Position numbers and translations under genes: made by a program | Source: Streptosporangium subroseum | GTDB taxonomy: Bacteria > Actinomycetota > Actinomycetes > Streptosporangiales > Streptosporangiaceae | DNA: 64,000 nucleotides | Direction: 5' to 3' | Assembly (NCBI RefSeq): GCF_900188345.1 | Contig: NZ_FZOD01000015.1 | Location: 1-64,000 of the forward strand | Notes under the pieces: model-generated | Told to the model about the DNA's origin: nothing | Seen by the model: the letters and a program-made list of their open reading frames with translations, nothing else | The model's database searches: none | Shown here: piece by piece, positions 35,230-43,749 of the stretch | Layout: every line of letters starts with the position of its first letter | Position numbering within the stretch: the first letter of the stretch is position 1

Positions 35230-35462
35230 TGACTTCCTCGAATCCGAACTCGGCTCCGGACGCCGGACGGCGCCGTCCACCGGCTTCACCCGCCGAACCA
35301 CACCACTGCGCGCAGGCGCACCAGCACCCTGCTCCCTACCCAGGGACGGCCCTCACGGAAGGACCTCATCGCCGCCTTCGACAACGTCCGCGTCGAGACA
35401 CCTGACCAGATCTCCGAGGGCCCAAGGTCGCCACCCGCCGGATTCCCGGGGCCCCCCGGCGA

Positions 35463-35900
35463 TCAGCCGACGGCGATCGGACGCTCGAAGAAGGTCTCCA
35501 GCACGACGATCGCCTGTGTGCCGGAGACGCCGGAGATGTCGTAGATCCGGCGGAGCACGTCCTGCAACTGCTCGGTCGTCGGGGTACGGACCTTCAGCAG
35601 AACCGAGGCGGCGCCGGCGATGACGTGCGCCTCCTGCACCTCAGGCAGGGCGGCGAAGGCCGCCGCCGTGTCGCCCATCCAGGCGTTCGAGTCGACCATG
35701 ACGTAGGACAGCACCCCCAGGCCCAGCGCCTTCGGGTCCACGTCCACGGTCGTGGCACGGATCGCCCCCCGCTCGCGCAGCTTCCGCACCCGCTCGTGAA
35801 CGGCGCCCGCGGACAGACCGACGCTCTGCCCCAGCGCGGCGTAGGACTGGGTCGCGTCTCGCTGCAACTGTGCGATCAGCGCACGGTCGATCTGATCCAT
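35463..35900 (-). CDS. Lrp/AsnC-family transcriptional regulator
   Basis: 145 residues. The HTH (about 1-55) reads IDRALIAQLQRDATQSYAAL and GLSAGAVHERVRKLRERGAI. The effector RAM domain (about 65-140) has VMVDSNAWMG and EAHVIAGAASVLLKVRTPTT. ATG 35900 gives the standard MDQIDRALI start. It is divergent from the SMP-30 gene 67 bases away and shares the palindrome at 35937, so it probably regulates that gene in response to an amino acid or sugar-acid ligand. Confidence 0.92.
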   Translation of the reverse strand: MDQIDRALIAQLQRDATQSYAALGQSVGLSAGAVHERVRKLRERGAIRATTVDVDPKALGLGVLSYVMVDSNAWMGDTAAAFAALPEVQEAHVIAGAASVLLKVRTPTTEQLQDVLRRIYDISGVSGTQAIVVLETFFERPIAVG

Positions 35901-35936
35901 GTTCGGTCCAGTCTTGTCATAACCTGATGTCATTCG

Positions 35937-35949
35937 GTAGAAATTCTAC
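35937..35949. promoter_or_regulatory. Perfect palindrome GTAGAAATTCTAC between Lrp and SMP-30 genes
   Basis: Thirteen bases, A/T-rich centre with G/C ends, like Lrp/AsnC sites. It ends at 35949, directly before an in-frame ATG at 35950, which supports the later ATG at 35968 as the true SMP-30 start. Confidence 0.55.
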
Positions 35950-35967
35950 ATGACTGAAGGAAATTTG

Positions 35968-36852
35968 ATGACGGATCGTTTCAGGGTGGAGTTCCAGGCG
36001 CTCGACGAGCGGTTCACGGGTTACGACGGAGACACCCACGTCGAGGTGCTGCACAGCGGGAGCAGGAAGACCGAAGGACCCGCCTACTTCCCCGCCGGCC
36101 GCTACCTGGTGTGGAGCGACATCCCCAACGACCGCCTGCTGCGCTGGGACGAGACCACCGGCGCGGTCGGGGTCTTCCGCTGCCCGTCAGGCAACGCCAA
36201 CGGCAACACCGTCGATCGCGAGGGACGACTGATCACCTGCGAGCAGGGCGCCCGCCGCCTCACGCGGACCGAGCACAACGGCGCCGTCACCGTCCTGGCC
36301 GACAACTACCGGGGCAAGAGGCTCAACAGCCCCAACGACGTCGTGGTCAGGTCGGACGGCTCCATCTGGTTCACCGATCCCCGGTACGGGATCACCGGCT
36401 ACTACGAGGGATCACCCGCCGAGAGCGAGATCGGCGCGGACCACGTCTATCGTCTCGACCCCGGCACCGGAGAACCGACCGTCGTCGCCGACGACTTCGT
36501 CCGCCCCAACGGCCTGGCCTTCTCCCCCGACGAGTCGCGGCTCTACGTCGTCGACACCCGCAAGCGGCACCTGCGGGTGTTCGACGTCGCCGGCGACGGC
36601 CTCAAAGGTGGCCGGGTGTTCGCGGAGGCCTGGTTCGACGGCATACGGCTCGACTGTTACGGACGGATCTGGGCCGCGGCCCTCGACGGGCTGCACTGCT
36701 ACGACCCCGACGGCACGTTGATCGGCAAGCTGCGGCTGCCCGAGGCGGCCAGCAACCTGACCTTCGGCGGAATCAAGCGAAACAACCTGTTCATCACCAA
36801 CTCGGCCGGAGACCTCTACTCCATTCGCGTGACCTTCGCGGGCGCGAGGTGA
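35968..36852 (+). CDS. SMP-30/gluconolactonase-family protein
   Basis: 294 residues. A six-bladed propeller of the SMP-30 type: EGPAYFPAGRYLVWSDIPND holds the first metal-binding Glu, NGNTVDREGRLITCEQGARR and LNSPNDVVVRSDGSIWFTDP supply the conserved Asn and Asp, and PNGLAFSPDE and DGIRLDCYGRIWAAALDGLH complete the divalent-metal site. Family members hydrolyse sugar lactones. ATG 35968 has AAGGAA six bases upstream. Divergent from an Lrp/AsnC regulator. It may act on a sugar acid or furanone; the substrate is not identifiable from sequence. Confidence 0.9.
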   Translation: MTDRFRVEFQALDERFTGYDGDTHVEVLHSGSRKTEGPAYFPAGRYLVWSDIPNDRLLRWDETTGAVGVFRCPSGNANGNTVDREGRLITCEQGARRLTRTEHNGAVTVLADNYRGKRLNSPNDVVVRSDGSIWFTDPRYGITGYYEGSPAESEIGADHVYRLDPGTGEPTVVADDFVRPNGLAFSPDESRLYVVDTRKRHLRVFDVAGDGLKGGRVFAEAWFDGIRLDCYGRIWAAALDGLHCYDPDGTLIGKLRLPEAASNLTFGGIKRNNLFITNSAGDLYSIRVTFAGAR

Positions 36853-36996
36853 ACCCTCCCGCCTGATCACCGGTCAGCCGACCTCCACGAGCCCGCGCTC
36901 ACCGTCGGCCGGCGGCCGGGTCTCCCGGCAGACCGCCGTGCCCCCGGTGACATCCCGGCAAAAATCGGCGAACCCCGCCAAATCATACAAAAATTC

Positions 36997-37015
36997 CTGG
37001 CACAGGATGCCAGGA
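36997..37015. terminator. Hairpin between the SMP-30 and GH2 genes
   Basis: CCTGGCA and TGCCAGG flank the loop CAGGA, with AAAAATT just before. It lies 145 bases after the SMP-30 stop, so it may be a terminator. The rest of 36853-37089 shows nothing else. Confidence 0.45.
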
Positions 37016-37089
37016 CGACGGCTTCGCAGGTGTCTCTTCGGAAACAGAATGGGCCTCCACCCTTGCCATAAACCGGGCCAGTGCCGAAC

Positions 37090-37105
37090 ATGACAACGTT
37101 GTCAT
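37090..37105. promoter_or_regulatory. LacI-type operator ATGACAACGTTGTCAT
   Basis: A perfect 16-bp palindrome with the central CG typical of LacI/GalR-family sites. It lies 52 bases before the GH2 start, in the promoter region, and predicts sugar-induced expression. No LacI gene is in the window. Confidence 0.7.
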
Positions 37106-37156
37106 CGGGTTGACGTTGAGCCGGAACCGGCTCACCTGTGATTGGACTTGCCTTAC

Positions 37157-40100
37157 ATGTCGAACCAGCCCCCTCCCCTCTCACGCCGGTCGGTCGTCGT
37201 CACAGGCGCGACCCTCCTCGCCGGGTTCGGCCTGGGAGTCGGGTTTCCCGCCACCGCCCGGGCGGACGGGCGCGCCGTGCCCGGCGGTACCACCGCTCGG
37301 GAAGGACTAGCCGTATACCGCCCGATCACGGTGTCGTCCACGGACTACGCGCCCACGCCCGGCGAGTTCGTGGTGGACCGGATCAGCTCCGTCGGAGTGC
37401 GGGGCACCGGTTGGCGTGCCGCCGACGGCGACCCCCAGTGGATCTCCGTGGACCTGCAGGGGGACTGCGAGGTCACGTCCCTCCGCCTGACCTTCGAAGC
37501 CACGGCGAACGACCCGGTCTTCGTCCCCTCCATCAGCGGCAACCCGCGCGACAGCACGACCGGCCAGGAGATCCTGTCGAGCTACGCCGTCGACTTCGTC
37601 GTCGAGACCTCTCGCGACAACCGCTCGTGGACCGGTGTCCACCGCACCGACTCCGGGCCCGGCGGCGTCGTCGACATCACCCTGGCCAAGCCCGCCGTCG
37701 CGCGCTGGGTGCGACTGACCGTGCACAAGCGCTCCAACGCCAACCCGCTCGGCCTGAACGGCTTCGAGGTGTACGGCACGGCCCGTGGCCACCGGCCGGC
37801 GGTCACCGGCTGGACCGACTGGGGGACCCACCGGCACACGGCTCCCAAGCTCGAGATCGCCGCCGACGGCACGGTGCCGCTGGAGTCGGGCTGGACGCTG
37901 ACCATGGACGACTGGGCGGGTGGCGATGGCCCGGCCCTGTCCAGGCCGGCGGTGGACACCGGCTCCTGGCTTCCCGCCGTCGTGCCCGGCACCGTCCTGG
38001 CCACGCTGGTGGAGCAAGGGCACCTGCCGGACCCGGTGACGGGCTTCAACAACCTCCGCATCCCCGAGGCGTTGTCGCGTCACTCGTGGTGGTACCGGCG
38101 GAGCTTCGACGTGCCGCGCGGTGTGCGCACCGGATCCGGGCGCCACCTCTGGCTGGAGTTCGACGGCATCAACCACAAGGCGGACATCTGGCTCAACGGG
38201 CAGCGGGTAGGCGACCTGACGTACCCCTTCGGCCGCTCCGCCCACGACATCACGAACCTGCTGACCGCCAAGGGCGAGCAGGTGCTGGCCGTGCAGATCT
38301 CGCCGATGCCCCTCCCCGGCAGCCCCGGCGACAAGGGACCCGCGGGGCTGGCCTTCGTGGACGCCGGCGCCACCATGATGAACCGCAACTCCCCGACGTA
38401 CCTCGCCGCCTCCGGATGGGACTGGATGCCGGCCGTGCGCGACCGCGTGGCCGGCATCTGGAACCACGTGCGGCTGCGCTCGACCGGCGACGCCGTCATC
38501 GGCGACCCCCGGGTGGACACCAGGCTGCCCGGCCTGCCCGACACCCGCAGCGCCGACGTGACCATCGTGGTCCCGGTGCGCAACGCCGGCACCGAGGCCC
38601 GGCCCGTCACGGTCGCCGCCTCGTTCGACAACGTGCGCGTCTCCCAGACGGTCACCGTGCCCGCGGGCGGGACGGTCGACGTCACCTTCGCTCCCGACGC
38701 CTACGACCGGCTCCGCCTGCGCGACCCCGAACTGTGGTGGCCCAACGGCTACGGCGAGCCCAACCTGCACGACCTCACCCTGGTCGCCTCGATCAACGGC
38801 CAGGAGAGCGACCGGCGTACCACCCGCTTCGGCATCCGCCAGTTCGGCTACGAGTACGACGTGCCGCTGCCCTTCGGCGGCGGTGCCGACGCCTACCTCC
38901 AGACGGTCGACCTGGGCGAGCAGCGGGCCCAGTACGTGCGGATCAGGTGCCTGACCCGCGCCACCGGCTGGGGCAACTCGCTCTGGACCCTGTCGGTCAT
39001 CGACAGCGCCGCCGCGGGCACCGACCTGGCCCTGCACAAGCCGGCCACCGCGTCCTCCGTGGACGACCAGGCCAACCAGCCGGGCAACGTCACCGACGGC
39101 GACGCGGGCACCCGCTGGTCCTCCGAGTTCGCGGACGACCAGTGGATCCGGGTGGACCTGGGTTCGATGGTCTCCTTCGACCGGGTCGATCTGACCTGGG
39201 AGCAGGCCCATGCCAAGACGTACCTGGTGCAGGTGTCCGACGACGACTCGACGTGGAGGGACGTCAAGGCGGTGGACAACTCCGCCGTGCCGCTGCCCTT
39301 CCACCGGGGTGACGCGAGCCTGCAGACCGTGGACTTCCCCGCCCGCACCGCCCGGTTCATCCGGATCAACGGCGGCGCCCGGGCGACCAGCTGGGGCAAC
39401 TCCCTGTGGACGCTGTCCGTGATCGACAGCGCCACGCCGGGGACCGACCTGGCCCTGCGCAAGACGACCACCGCCTCGACGGAGGAAACCTCCAACCCGG
39501 CCGTCCACGCGACCGACGGCGATGCAGGCACCCGCTGGGTCTCGGCTTACGAGGACAACCAGTGGATCCAGGTGGACCTGGGGTCGCCCGTCTCCTTCGA
39601 CCGGGTCGTCATCGTCTGGGAGGTGGCCCACCCCAAGACGTACACGATCCAGGTGTCCGATGACGGCTCCACCTGGACCGACGTGAAGTCCGTCGACAAC
39701 ACCCCCGAGCCGCTGAAGATCAGCGTCAACGGCGTCCGCGTCTTCGCCCGCGGCGGCAACTGGGGGTGGGACGAACTGCTGCGCCGGATGCCCGCCACCC
39801 GCATGGACACGGCGGTGCGGATGCACCGCGACATGAACTTCACCATGATCCGCAACTGGGTCGGCAGCAGCACCCGCGAGGAGTTCTACGCCAGTTGCGA
39901 CGAGCACGGCCTGCTGGTGTGGAACGACTTCCCCAACGCGTGGGCGATGGACCCGCCGGACCACCAGGCGTTCAACGACCTGGCGAAGGACACCGTCCTG
40001 CGCTACCGGATCCACCCCTGCGTGGTGGTCTGGTGCGGTGCCAACGAGGGCAACCCGCCCGCCGCCATCAACGACGGCATGCGCGACGCCGTCCAGTCGC

Positions 40101-41230
40101 AGGCCCCGGGCCTGCTCTACCAGAACAACTCGGCCGGCGGCATCGTCAACGGCGGCGGCCCCTACGGCTGGGTCGAGCCGCAGCGCTACTACTCCCCGAC
40201 GACCTACGGCACCCAGAGCTTCGGCTTCCACACCGAGATCGGCATGCCCGTGGTGTCCACGGCCGAGAGCATGCGCAATCTCGTCGGCGAGGAGCCCGAG
40301 TGGCCGATCGGCGGCGCGTGGTACTACCACGACTGGAGCACCAGGGGGAACCAGGCCCCGCAGAACTACCAGGCGGCCATCGAGACCCGCCTCCACACGG
40401 CCGGGGATCTCGACGACTTCGCGCGCATGGCGCAGTTCGTCAACTACGAGAACGCCCGCGCCATGTTCGAGGCGTGGAACGCCAACCTCTGGGAGGACGC
40501 CACCGGCCTGATGCTGTGGATGTCCCATCCCGCGTGGCACAGCACGGTCTGGCAGACGTACGACTACGACTTCGACGTCAACGGCATGTACTACGGGGCC
40601 CGCGCGGCGTGCGAGCCCGTCCACGTGCAGGCCCGCCTCGACGACTGGCGGGTCATCGCCGTCAACCACACCGCGCGGGCGCTCAAGGGCGTGACGGTCA
40701 CGGCCGGCGTCTTCGATCTCCTCGGACGCCGCCTCGGTCCCCTCCGCCGCCAGGCGGTGGACGTCGCCTCGTCCGCGACGGCCCAGGCGTTCACCGCCGG
40801 CTGGACGGACGACCTGCCCGACTTCCACCTCCTCCGGCTCACCCTGGAGAACGGCCACGGCGAGGTGCTGTCCAGGAACGACTACTGGCGCTACCGCGAA
40901 CCCGCCGACATGCGGGCGCTCAACGACGTCCGGCGGGTGAAGGTCTCCGTCGACGCGGGGAAGGTGACCACGTCGGGAACGCGGCGCGAGGTCACCGCGA
41001 AGGTCTCCAACCGCGGTTCGGCGGTCGCGGCCATGGTACGGCTGTCGCTGCTGGACGACCGGAGCGGTGAGCGCGTGCTGCCGACGCTGTACAGCGACAA
41101 CTACGTCTGGCTGCTGCCCGGCGAGTCACGGACCTTCACGCTCTCCTGGCCCGCCGAGTCCCTGCCCTCGGGCCGGCCCGCCGTGCGGGTGGAGGGGTAC
41201 AACGTCGAGCGGACCGTGGCGCGGCCGTAA
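37157..41230 (+). CDS. Secreted GH2 exo-glycosidase (beta-mannosidase/exo-glucosaminidase-like) with inserted CBM32-like domains
   Basis: 1357 residues. Tat-type signal (SRRSVVVTGATLLAG). An F5/8C-like domain (about 50-210) precedes the GH2 sugar-binding domain (about 235-455; FDGINHKADIWLNGQRVGDL) and beta-sandwich (WWPNGYGEPNLHDL at about 528). Two F5/8C (CBM32-like) repeats then interrupt the usual order (about 570-851), sharing NSLWTLSVIDSA, GDAGTRW and QWI(R/Q)VDLGS. The TIM barrel follows from VFARGGNWGWDELLRR. Acid/base Glu is about 964 (CGANEGN) and nucleophile Glu about 1027 (FHTEIGMPVV). It probably trims terminal mannose or glucosamine from polymers outside the cell. ATG 37157 lacks a clear ribosome site. 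Confidence 0.88.
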   Translation: MSNQPPPLSRRSVVVTGATLLAGFGLGVGFPATARADGRAVPGGTTAREGLAVYRPITVSSTDYAPTPGEFVVDRISSVGVRGTGWRAADGDPQWISVDLQGDCEVTSLRLTFEATANDPVFVPSISGNPRDSTTGQEILSSYAVDFVVETSRDNRSWTGVHRTDSGPGGVVDITLAKPAVARWVRLTVHKRSNANPLGLNGFEVYGTARGHRPAVTGWTDWGTHRHTAPKLEIAADGTVPLESGWTLTMDDWAGGDGPALSRPAVDTGSWLPAVVPGTVLATLVEQGHLPDPVTGFNNLRIPEALSRHSWWYRRSFDVPRGVRTGSGRHLWLEFDGINHKADIWLNGQRVGDLTYPFGRSAHDITNLLTAKGEQVLAVQISPMPLPGSPGDKGPAGLAFVDAGATMMNRNSPTYLAASGWDWMPAVRDRVAGIWNHVRLRSTGDAVIGDPRVDTRLPGLPDTRSADVTIVVPVRNAGTEARPVTVAASFDNVRVSQTVTVPAGGTVDVTFAPDAYDRLRLRDPELWWPNGYGEPNLHDLTLVASINGQESDRRTTRFGIRQFGYEYDVPLPFGGGADAYLQTVDLGEQRAQYVRIRCLTRATGWGNSLWTLSVIDSAAAGTDLALHKPATASSVDDQANQPGNVTDGDAGTRWSSEFADDQWIRVDLGSMVSFDRVDLTWEQAHAKTYLVQVSDDDSTWRDVKAVDNSAVPLPFHRGDASLQTVDFPARTARFIRINGGARATSWGNSLWTLSVIDSATPGTDLALRKTTTASTEETSNPAVHATDGDAGTRWVSAYEDNQWIQVDLGSPVSFDRVVIVWEVAHPKTYTIQVSDDGSTWTDVKSVDNTPEPLKISVNGVRVFARGGNWGWDELLRRMPATRMDTAVRMHRDMNFTMIRNWVGSSTREEFYASCDEHGLLVWNDFPNAWAMDPPDHQAFNDLAKDTVLRYRIHPCVVVWCGANEGNPPAAINDGMRDAVQSQAPGLLYQNNSAGGIVNGGGPYGWVEPQRYYSPTTYGTQSFGFHTEIGMPVVSTAESMRNLVGEEPEWPIGGAWYYHDWSTRGNQAPQNYQAAIETRLHTAGDLDDFARMAQFVNYENARAMFEAWNANLWEDATGLMLWMSHPAWHSTVWQTYDYDFDVNGMYYGARAACEPVHVQARLDDWRVIAVNHTARALKGVTVTAGVFDLLGRRLGPLRRQAVDVASSATAQAFTAGWTDDLPDFHLLRLTLENGHGEVLSRNDYWRYREPADMRALNDVRRVKVSVDAGKVTTSGTRREVTAKVSNRGSAVAAMVRLSLLDDRSGERVLPTLYSDNYVWLLPGESRTFTLSWPAESLPSGRPAVRVEGYNVERTVARP

Positions 41231-41370
41231 CCACCGCCGGGGGCCGGGCACCGCGGCGAGCGGCCGCAGCAGCCGCTTCGCCCGCGAGTGCGCACGCCTG
41301 TGCGACCAGCTCTGCTGACTGCCGTCCGGCCGTTCACACCCGTGCACGGCCGGACCGGCGACGAGACCCA

Positions 41371-41453
41371 CCCGGCTTGGCTCCGATGACGCTTTATGAT
41401 CTTGCTGGTCGACTCGCCGACCAGCTCAGAGCAGCGTCATCCGACAAGCCGGG
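41371..41453. repeat. 83-nt nested inverted repeat (three stacked stems)
   Basis: Three pairs lie in register: CCCGGCTTG (41371-41379) with CAAGCCGGG (41445-41453); GATGACGCT (41385-41393) with AGCGTCATC (41433-41441); GCTGGTCG (41404-41411) with CGACCAGC (41418-41425). As RNA it would be a long hairpin with internal loops, 49 bases before the rhomboid start. It could be a structured leader, a terminator for the GH2 gene, or a MITE-like element. Confidence 0.75.
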
Positions 41454-41502
41454 CTCCAGTAGTCTGACCGACCACATACAACCCCCCCAAAGGTGCCCAT
41501 TC

Positions 41503-42405
41503 ATGGAAAACCAGCTATCGGCGGCCCCGGCCTGTTACCGGCACCCGAAAAAGGAGACCTACGTCCGATGTACGCGGTGTGACCGGTACATCTGCCCGGA
41601 TTGCATGCGGGACGCGGCCGTCGGGCACCAGTGCGTGGAGTGCGTGCGCGAGAGCAACAAGACAGTACGGCAGGCCCGTACGGTGTTCGGCGGCAAGGTG
41701 TCCGCCGTACCGGTCGTGACCTACGTGCTGATCGCGCTCAACGTCCTGGCTTACTCCGGCGAGCTGCTGTGGCCTGCGATCGTCGACCGGTTCGACAGCC
41801 TGGGTCTCGGTCTGATGGACACCGACGGCCAGTACTACCTGTTCGAAAGCGGCACCGGCCTTGAACCCGTCGGCGTCGCCTCCGGCGAATGGTATCGGCT
41901 GATCACCTCGGCCTTCCTGCACCTGCCGGTCATGGATGGCGGTTTCTGGATCCTGCACATCGTCTTCAACATGTACTGGCTCTGGACCCTTGGCCGGGTG
42001 GTCGAGGAAGTACTGGGCAAGCTGCGCTTCATCGCCCTCTACCTTCTGTCCGCATTCGGCGGATCGGTCATGGGCTATCTGATCTCGCCCGATCAGGCCG
42101 CCGTGGGCGCCTCCGGTGCGATCTTCGGCCTGGCCGCCGCCTACTTCTTTTTCAGCAGGCGACTCAACCATGACCCCGTCGGAGCGACCCGGCTCATCGT
42201 GATGTTCCTCATCTGGATGGTCGTTTCCGCGGGGATCTCCTCGTGGGAGGGCCACCTCGGTGGCCTGCTGGTGGGTAGCGTGGTCGCGCTCGGCCTCAAC
42301 CACCTGCCGCGCAGGCTGCACTTCACCGCGGCGGGTGCGATGTTCCTGTTCCTGGTCATCCTGGTGGTGCTGAAGACCTCTCAGCTGACCGGCGTCATCG
42401 CCTGA
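41503..42405 (+). CDS. Rhomboid-family intramembrane serine protease with N-terminal zinc finger
   Basis: 300 residues. Residues 10-50 are a B-box-like zinc finger (CYRHPKKETYVRCTRCDRYI then CPDCM, HQCVEC). Six membrane helices follow. Catalytic Ser is in VGASGAIFGLAAAYFF and the partner His in WEGHLGGLLVG; the conserved helix-4 Asn is in HIVFNMYWLWTLG. It cleaves membrane proteins within the bilayer. This architecture is standard in actinomycetes. ATG 41503 gives MENQLSAAPACYRHP; longer readings cross the hairpin at 41371-41453. Confidence 0.93.
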   Translation: MENQLSAAPACYRHPKKETYVRCTRCDRYICPDCMRDAAVGHQCVECVRESNKTVRQARTVFGGKVSAVPVVTYVLIALNVLAYSGELLWPAIVDRFDSLGLGLMDTDGQYYLFESGTGLEPVGVASGEWYRLITSAFLHLPVMDGGFWILHIVFNMYWLWTLGRVVEEVLGKLRFIALYLLSAFGGSVMGYLISPDQAAVGASGAIFGLAAAYFFFSRRLNHDPVGATRLIVMFLIWMVVSAGISSWEGHLGGLLVGSVVALGLNHLPRRLHFTAAGAMFLFLVILVVLKTSQLTGVIA

Positions 42406-42496
42406 GGCTCCGCCCGGAACGGGCCGTCACCGAAGGCGCTCCCGCAACGGATGGTGTGCCGACGGCGCGGCCCGGAACTCTGGTTCGATCACCGGG

Positions 42497-43294
42497 TCAC
42501 GCGTCGTACCGGCCGCCGTCGGCCCGGAGGGTCGCGCCGTTGATGTAGCCCGCCACCGGGCTGGCGAGGAACGCGACGAGGTCGGCGTACTCTCGCCGCC
42601 GGCCGATGCGGCCGACGTCGTTGGGCCCGAGTGCGTTGACAAGGTTCGGCTCGATCTCCTGCCAGGTCTCCCCCCAGCCGTTCTGCCTGCCCAGGTTCAC
42701 CAGGAAGTCCTGGACGGCGGGGGTGAGAATGCCTCCCGCCGCGACGGAGTTCGACGTCACTCCGGAATGCCTCAGCTCACGGGAGAGGGACGCGGCGAGG
42801 TTGTTCCGGGCGGCGTTGGTCGCGGCGTAATGGGGCTGGCTCGCCGCAGGTGACTCGCCGGTGACGCTGCTGATCTGAATGACCCGCCCCCATCCGCGCT
42901 CGCGCATGCCGGGAACGAAGCGCTGGATCGTTCGCACGCTGGAGATGACATTTACATTGTAGATTTCTGCCCAGTCCTCGGGCGAGGAGTTGGCCCAGCC
43001 CATCGTCATGTTGTAGACGCCGACGTTGTTGACCAGGATGTCGACCGGCCCGCCGTCTGCCACCGCGGCTTCGACCGCGTCGGCGCCGGCGTCCGTACCG
43101 AGATCACCGATGGCGACGGTGGCGTCACCGCCGTCCTCACGAATGGACTTGGCCACCGCCGCGGTCCTTGCCTCGTCTCGTCCGTGAACGACGACGGCCG
43201 CGCCTTCGGCGGCCAGAAGCTTGACGATCGTCTCACCGAGCCCGCTGCTCGACCCGGTCACGAGTGCCCGCTTGCCGCTGAGCTGCAAATCCAT
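42497..43294 (-). CDS. SDR-family protein with altered active site
   Basis: 265 residues. The cofactor loop is VTGSSSGLGETIVK, then NNVGVYN and the Ser of IQISSVTG. The expected YxxxK reads Y-A-A-T-N (HYAATNAARNNLAASL), so the catalytic Lys is Asn. The C-terminus YINGATLRADGG is normal. Some actinobacterial relatives show the same change, so it may be a distinct subfamily with another mechanism or a binding role. ATG 43294 is preceded by GGAGAT. A 20-bp inverted repeat at 43411 lies upstream. Convergent with the rhomboid gene. Confidence 0.87.
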   Translation of the reverse strand: MDLQLSGKRALVTGSSSGLGETIVKLLAAEGAAVVVHGRDEARTAAVAKSIREDGGDATVAIGDLGTDAGADAVEAAVADGGPVDILVNNVGVYNMTMGWANSSPEDWAEIYNVNVISSVRTIQRFVPGMRERGWGRVIQISSVTGESPAASQPHYAATNAARNNLAASLSRELRHSGVTSNSVAAGGILTPAVQDFLVNLGRQNGWGETWQEIEPNLVNALGPNDVGRIGRRREYADLVAFLASPVAGYINGATLRADGGRYDA

Positions 43295-43410
43295 CTTGGT
43301 GATCTCCTTTACGGACCCCCGAGGTCTGTTCTGTTTCTCGGGGATTTCCCGGCGTTCGGATACGGCCCGCCACCTCGGCTTGGCCATGGGGGCCAGTTTT
43401 TACGCCAAAA

Positions 43411-43430
43411 ATTGGACCCGCAAGTCCAAT
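43411..43430. promoter_or_regulatory. ATTGGAC-N6-GTCCAAT inverted repeat upstream of the SDR gene
   Basis: Exact 7-bp arms around CCGCAA, 117 bases before the SDR start. A candidate operator; no regulator gene is adjacent. The bases from 43431 to 43697 hold no gene that I can support. Confidence 0.45.
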
Positions 43431-43697
43431 CCTTCCGACCGCTGAACCATGACGACGTACGAGCCCGCCCGATGGTGGCCACCCCCGACAAAAGGGCCCG
43501 AATACGCGCGCTGACGCCAGAGGGCGCCGCCACCCAGCAGTCCGGATCCCGGAAAGCGCGGCGCTCCCGACACGGGGACGCGGACCGCCGGGTAGTTCTC
43601 GGCGCTGGGGCCGAGCGATGACCACGGCGCTCCCGGCAGGGGAACGCGGACCCGTCAACGGGGAGCCGGACGGCAGGACTGGCTCGCCACCGCCAAT

Positions 43698-43716
43698 GTA
43701 GGCTAGCCTTACCTAA
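43698..43716. promoter_or_regulatory. Iron box (DtxR/IdeR type) before the ABC exporter genes
   Basis: GTAGGCTAGCCTTACCTAA matches the 19-bp IdeR consensus TTAGGTTAGGCTAACCTAA at 15 positions. It lies 33 bases before the first ABC gene, so the transporter operon is expected to be repressed in iron-replete cells. This supports the siderophore assignment. Confidence 0.75.
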
Positions 43717-43749
43717 ATTTCCTGATGAGGCTGGTTCTGAGGAGTACGG

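Noticed and set aside
37307..40858. Very long open frame (about 1180 codons) antisense to the GH2 gene
   Set aside because: High-GC shadow frame: no family motifs and no start signal, while the plus strand has clear GH2 catalytic motifs. The same applies to 45420-48773 (minus) and 54989-58399 (plus).
43431..43697. Plus-strand frame upstream of the ABC genes (about 43440-43620)
   Set aside because: Low-complexity Arg-rich product without motifs; no ribosome site. Looks like non-coding GC-rich sequence.
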